Assembly (NCBI GenBank): GCA_016287095.1
Contig: JAEEVK010000005.1
Location: 1-64,000, forward strand
Reading direction: 5' to 3'
Source: Lachnospiraceae bacterium
Lineage (GTDB): Bacteria; Bacillota; Clostridia; Lachnospirales; Lachnospiraceae
Length of the DNA: 64,000 nt
This document shows, one piece after another, positions 59,851 through 64,000 of the stretch (the stretch's first letter is position 1; the number at the start of each line of letters is the position of its first letter). Below the pieces are notes generated by a model. It did no database searches, had not been told where the DNA came from, and saw only the letters and a list, made by a program, of their open reading frames with translations. Position numbers and translations under genes: made by a program.

Positions 59851-62055
59851 TTACTCTTCAAATGAGATATTTCCTTCACCATCGATATTGAAGATTACAA
59901 AGTCAGAAATGAAGTAATCTCCATAAACATCCTCTACCAGGAAGCAGTAGTAATATGAAGCCTCAGGAAGTGATGAGTAGATGATACTGTCACCCTCCTC
60001 CCACTCATACTCACTTGCGGTATACTCAGAATCATCATCGAGATAGTACATAGGAGCTATTGTATCACCTGCACTGATCTTCTTGATCTCTCTTGCAGCA
60101 ATACCGTTTTCATCGATACCGTCCCATGCACCCTCAATGTAAACACCTTCGCTGTCCTGAACGATACGGAGATTTGTTCTCTTACCGTTGAGATATATAG
60201 GAGAAGTGTAAACGATGGAATCCTCTGAAGCATCAACCACATATGTAGCTAAAAGCTGTCCGTCAGGAAGTGCAAGCCATGATCCGTCAAAATTATCAAC
60301 AAAGAGACCATTTTCCCAATCTGACTGGATGTCAAAGGTCTCACCGAGCTCAACAACATTTTCCGCACCTACGTCCATGTATACAAAAGCTTCAACTGAT
60401 GATGCATATTCAAGTCCGCTAGCGTCTAACTGGAACCAGTAAGATCCTTCCTCTGATACTACGGGAGCCTGTTCGAATGTGATGAGCTTGCTGTCCTCAT
60501 CATCTTCTTCGTCGTCATCCTCGAAATAATCCTCGCTAATGTCCTCACACTGGCAGTTCTCGCTGGTCCATGATCCGTCATCAGAGAACAGACCGCTGTT
60601 GTCATAACCATCCTCAGAATATCCCTTAGCGATCATATCTACAAGTGAAAGATAGTAAGGGCTGGGGCAAACACCTGAGAAAATACCTAATTCGTTAGAA
60701 CCTTCAACCTTTAACGGGAAGTAAATCGAAAGTCCTGATGCATCGGAATGGTTGCTGCCGTTCTTGTTATAAACTATACACTCCTCAAGTGCGCTTAAAG
60801 CTGCACTGCCATCGGCATAATCACTGCAATTATTGATAATACCGCCGATATCAACCATATTGGTATAGCCTTCAGCCTTATTGTTTCCACCGAAATTATC
60901 AGCAGCGTTAATATTTCTTACGATACCTGCAAGATTTGAATCAGCAGACTCATATAACTCCTTCGAGAAATCGTTGAAAGCTACTGTAAAGTCATCAAGT
61001 TTTTCAAGATCAACGATAGTAAATGTGCATTCATTCTCCTGCTCAGCCTGAGCACATTCATCATAGAAGCTGTCTGTTATAACCTTTCCGAGCTCACCAC
61101 CGTCTGCACCGGTATTTTCTGCCAGGAAGTTTGCTATAGAAGTATAATCCCAGCCTGATCCGGGCTCAGTCTCCTGTGAACCATAGAAATATCTAGCATA
61201 GGTTGCAAGCATATTTGCAGTCTCAAGTGTACCCATAAGACAGCAGTCAAAACCGATAAACTCAAACTTGTCATCCATGTTTTCATAAACTGCTGAAAGA
61301 GCTGCGTTAATCTCTGCCAATGAAAGTGAATCGCTGTCATTAAGTTCATCGAAGCAAGCGCCGTTAATAGAGCCACTGCCATGATTCCAGAAAACAACAC
61401 CCATCTTCTCAGCAGGGAAGTTTTCAACACCCCAGCTTAAGAACTCATAAAGAGTATCGGGATCACCCATGTTTCCAAGCTCAACAGAATCAGCAAGCTG
61501 AACGTCATTGTTCTGAACAACCCAACGCTCTGCAACTGAAGCATCAAAAGCTTCATTCATCCATTCACTGGTACCGCCTGTCTGGAGTACGAATCTAACA
61601 TTGTCACTGCCTTCGCCTTCAAGCATCTGCTGTAAGTCACTTGTAGCTGAGCCCTGGCCGCTGCTCTCAAGATCAGTACCGCAAAGGTATACGAAAATAG
61701 TCCATGTACCTTCATCACCCATAGCGTTGCTCTTTTTCATAGCACGGCTGATTGAAAGCTTACCATCTGAATTGTTTACAGACATCTTGAATGCTGTAGG
61801 AGCCTTATCAGTATCCTCAGGAGCATCTGTAACCTCAGGTTCATCCTCTGTACCGGTTACTTCTTCAACAGATGTGGGTTCAGGAGTGGTCTCCTGCTTC
61901 GTTTCCTCTTTCTCAGCAGGCTTTGTCGCTTCTGCTGTAACCTCAGGTGTTGTAGTTACCTGATTGTCATCTTTCTTTTCAGACTCTTTGCCTGAACATG
62001 CGGTCATAGCCATAACCGCGATTGCAAGAATTACTGCAATAATTCTTTTTTTCAT
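59851..62055 (-). CDS. Clostripain-related (C11) cysteine peptidase lipoprotein
   Basis: Lipobox AMTACSG; TIFVYLCGTDLESSGQGSATSDLQQML; GVVFWNHGSGS; FEFIGFDCCLMGTLE. Confidence 0.92.
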   Translation of the reverse strand: MKKRIIAVILAIAVMAMTACSGKESEKKDDNQVTTTPEVTAEATKPAEKEETKQETTPEPTSVEEVTGTEDEPEVTDAPEDTDKAPTAFKMSVNNSDGKLSISRAMKKSNAMGDEGTWTIFVYLCGTDLESSGQGSATSDLQQMLEGEGSDNVRFVLQTGGTSEWMNEAFDASVAERWVVQNNDVQLADSVELGNMGDPDTLYEFLSWGVENFPAEKMGVVFWNHGSGSINGACFDELNDSDSLSLAEINAALSAVYENMDDKFEFIGFDCCLMGTLETANMLATYARYFYGSQETEPGSGWDYTSIANFLAENTGADGGELGKVITDSFYDECAQAEQENECTFTIVDLEKLDDFTVAFNDFSKELYESADSNLAGIVRNINAADNFGGNNKAEGYTNMVDIGGIINNCSDYADGSAALSALEECIVYNKNGSNHSDASGLSIYFPLKVEGSNELGIFSGVCPSPYYLSLVDMIAKGYSEDGYDNSGLFSDDGSWTSENCQCEDISEDYFEDDDEEDDEDSKLITFEQAPVVSEEGSYWFQLDASGLEYASSVEAFVYMDVGAENVVELGETFDIQSDWENGLFVDNFDGSWLALPDGQLLATYVVDASEDSIVYTSPIYLNGKRTNLRIVQDSEGVYIEGAWDGIDENGIAAREIKKISAGDTIAPMYYLDDDSEYTASEYEWEEGDSIIYSSLPEASYYYCFLVEDVYGDYFISDFVIFNIDGEGNISFEE

Positions 62056-62167
62056 AAAACTCTTTTTGCCTCCTAAAAACTATATTTTCTTAATATCATT
62101 AAGAAACCTTATGTATAATATAACAATTGTTTTAAAATTTCAACTAACTAAAAGTTAGTTTTTAAAA

Positions 62168-62195
62168 ACACCTACCATAAAATCATGGCAGGTGT
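62168..62195 (-). terminator. Terminator-like hairpin downstream of nucleotidyltransferase gene
   Basis: acacctaccat...atggcaggtgt. Confidence 0.6.
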
Positions 62196-62221
62196 TCCAG
62201 ATTATAATATATACTATATAG

Positions 62222-63397
62222 TTATTTTCCAACTTTCTTTAACATTTTGTATTCTTTTATCAGCAGCTTTCTCTTAGATGTGCATCCATTATAAAACCTT
62301 ATAGCAAAGCCAACCGGGTACATCCATGGCCTGTTCTTTACTATAGGAACCTTGTATGTCATGGTCTTCAAGTCAGGAAATACACGTTCCCTGAAATATG
62401 CCCATTTAGACTTCTTGCCGGCTTTACGGTAAACATTTTCTATCTTATGCCTGATGGAGTTGTCCTCATTACCGTAAGTACCGGAGAAATAATAGTAATC
62501 CAACAGCTTTCGTTCATCTTCTGTCAGTTTCGAATCAAGCCAATCTGTATTGAGAAACTTTACATCATCACTCTTGCCATTTGTAAATATCTTTAAAGCT
62601 AACTTTCTCCTCTTCCTTTCAAAACCGGCTATGCCAAGCTTCTTCATCTCGCCAGTAATATAAGTAAAATCAAGGCTTTCTTTCTTAGCTTTAAGATATA
62701 TATAGCAGTCCAGCAAGCTCCTGATACCCGTACCTCCGGCACTGAAATGCTTATACTCATGAGCGGTCAGATAAATATAGAAATCCTCATCTGATAAGTG
62801 GTATCCATACCCAGTACCATCATCCTTTATCAGTCTTTTATTAACATCCGCATAATACTCCTTCATCCTTTCATCACTAAAGGCTCCAAACAACTTCCTG
62901 TGGATCTCAAAGTTACAGACAGGCTCCTTGTAGTAGCAGTCATGATTACCTTCGCCAAAATGCTCGGACTTAAAACCCATGCCTTTGAGGATATCTCTAA
63001 CCTCTGCAGTCCTGGTCTCATCCATCAGGATATCATGGTCGGACATCTCCCTCATACCGAATGAAGGATAAAAGTCCTTAAGCACAGTACCCTTTAATGG
63101 CATATGCCATATGCCTAAGTCATCCATCCGGCTAAACAAAGCTGCCATCTCAGCATCCATCAGGCCCACTTTACGCATAGCCTTTGCCTTGGCCTGCGTA
63201 AAAGAAGGATCATATATACCGACAGATTCAAGTGCATATGCTGTAACAGCAGTCAGCTGGTGATGTTGTGCTGCTTTAAAAAGTAGATTTATATCAATAT
63301 CTTTTATATGCTCTGCATCCGGTTTAATTTTATTCACAGCGCAGTATGAAAGCCAAACCAGATCATCAAATATCTTTCTTATCTTTACTTTTTCCAA
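62222..63397 (-). CDS. Nucleotidyltransferase family protein (PF14907-like)
   Basis: MPLKGTVLKDFYPSFGMREMSDHDILMDETRTAEVRDILKGMGF; EIHRKLFG. Confidence 0.85.
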   Translation of the reverse strand: MEKVKIRKIFDDLVWLSYCAVNKIKPDAEHIKDIDINLLFKAAQHHQLTAVTAYALESVGIYDPSFTQAKAKAMRKVGLMDAEMAALFSRMDDLGIWHMPLKGTVLKDFYPSFGMREMSDHDILMDETRTAEVRDILKGMGFKSEHFGEGNHDCYYKEPVCNFEIHRKLFGAFSDERMKEYYADVNKRLIKDDGTGYGYHLSDEDFYIYLTAHEYKHFSAGGTGIRSLLDCYIYLKAKKESLDFTYITGEMKKLGIAGFERKRRKLALKIFTNGKSDDVKFLNTDWLDSKLTEDERKLLDYYYFSGTYGNEDNSIRHKIENVYRKAGKKSKWAYFRERVFPDLKTMTYKVPIVKNRPWMYPVGFAIRFYNGCTSKRKLLIKEYKMLKKVGK

Positions 63398-63407
63398 TTT
63401 CTTTTCC

Positions 63408-63878
63408 TTATGATTTTCTAAATATGCGTTTTAAAAAGGTTAATCCCCTAAGTATAAAGGCTCTGACAGGAAACAAGCTGCACCAGCAGAATACATATAG
63501 TGTATACCACCATCCACCAAGTTTCTTTTCCTTACCGTCCCTGATAATAGCTGTCAGCACTCCTAAAACATGCCTGTCGGTTATACCATATTCTCTGTTC
63601 CACCTGTTATCACCGCATATGACATATTCATTGTTCCTGACTTTCAGTACACGGTGCAGAACATAGTTCTTACCTCCATCCCGCTTATACAGGGCTATAT
63701 CATACTTGTTAAGCTTACTGGTCGTACTGTTCTTTGGCAGTTTATCCCAGACAGCAGGCTTTTCTATCACGAGCAGGTCCCTGCCCTGTTTGATCATAGG
63801 CATCATGGAATCACCGACATTGGAATATATCAGTCTGCCATCCCTGTTTAACAGTTCACTAAGACTCGTTTTATTCAT
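63408..63878 (-). CDS. S24/S26-family peptidase (signal peptidase-like)
   Basis: GDSMMPMIKQGRDLLVI; KYDIALYKRDGGKNYVLHRVLKV; YVICGDNRW. Confidence 0.85.
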   Translation of the reverse strand: MNKTSLSELLNRDGRLIYSNVGDSMMPMIKQGRDLLVIEKPAVWDKLPKNSTTSKLNKYDIALYKRDGGKNYVLHRVLKVRNNEYVICGDNRWNREYGITDRHVLGVLTAIIRDGKEKKLGGWWYTLYVFCWCSLFPVRAFILRGLTFLKRIFRKS

Positions 63879-64000
63879 CAAGTGCCCCTATTTTCCTAAG
63901 CTCATTAATGGCTTTTTTCACATCACGCTCTATGGTATCCTTTGGAGCATCAAACATCTGCCCCATAGCGTCTATGATAGCTTCCTCGGTAGTATCCTTC
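63871..64000 (-). CDS. PqqD-family peptide chaperone-like protein (partial)
   Basis: Minus-strand read from window edge: ...KDTTEEAIIDAMGQMFDAPKDTIERDVKKAINELRKIGALDE*, resembles PqqD C-terminus. Confidence 0.7.
   Translation of the reverse strand, partial: KDTTEEAIIDAMGQMFDAPKDTIERDVKKAINELRKIGALDE

Overview
This 64 kb window is low-to-mid GC and fits a Firmicutes chromosome. Gene content (BMP nucleoside ABC operon, IreB, RNase J, DUF1292, MtaB, Pta-AckA, XerS-like recombinase) suggests Clostridia, probably Lachnospiraceae; that taxonomic call is inference. Nearly all genes lie on the minus strand. Plus-strand exceptions are a PurF-like gene (4115-5530), a TrpR/YerC-like regulator (28987-29289) and a small HPr-like gene (39563-39796). 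I saw no rRNA, tRNA, CRISPR array or intact transposase. The most unusual region is a co-directional block (about 10.4-27.4 kb) combining a partner-switching module (RsbW-like, PP2C/SpoIIE, STAS), c-di-GMP enzymes (GGDEF, HD-GYP), a lone REC domain, secreted HAD and NlpC/P60 proteins, a PreA-like Fe-S oxidoreductase and an oddly built amino-acid ABC transporter. In that transporter the ATPase carries a degenerate RsbW-like C-terminal domain, and the permease carries substrate-binding lobes in C-N-C-N order. A conserved RsbW-like degenerate domain is shared by a stand-alone protein (13099-13740) and the C-terminus of the HD-GYP protein. Other notable items: a PurF paralog without the N-terminal catalytic Cys, a roughly 250 bp structured palindrome, small TIR-bounded GGACGGTTCT repeats (two read in frame within mtaB), an L7/L12 C-terminal-like domain on a lipoprotein, an HPr homolog lacking His15, and the edge of a PqqD/S26/nucleotidyltransferase cluster. 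All homology calls are by eye, with no database search.
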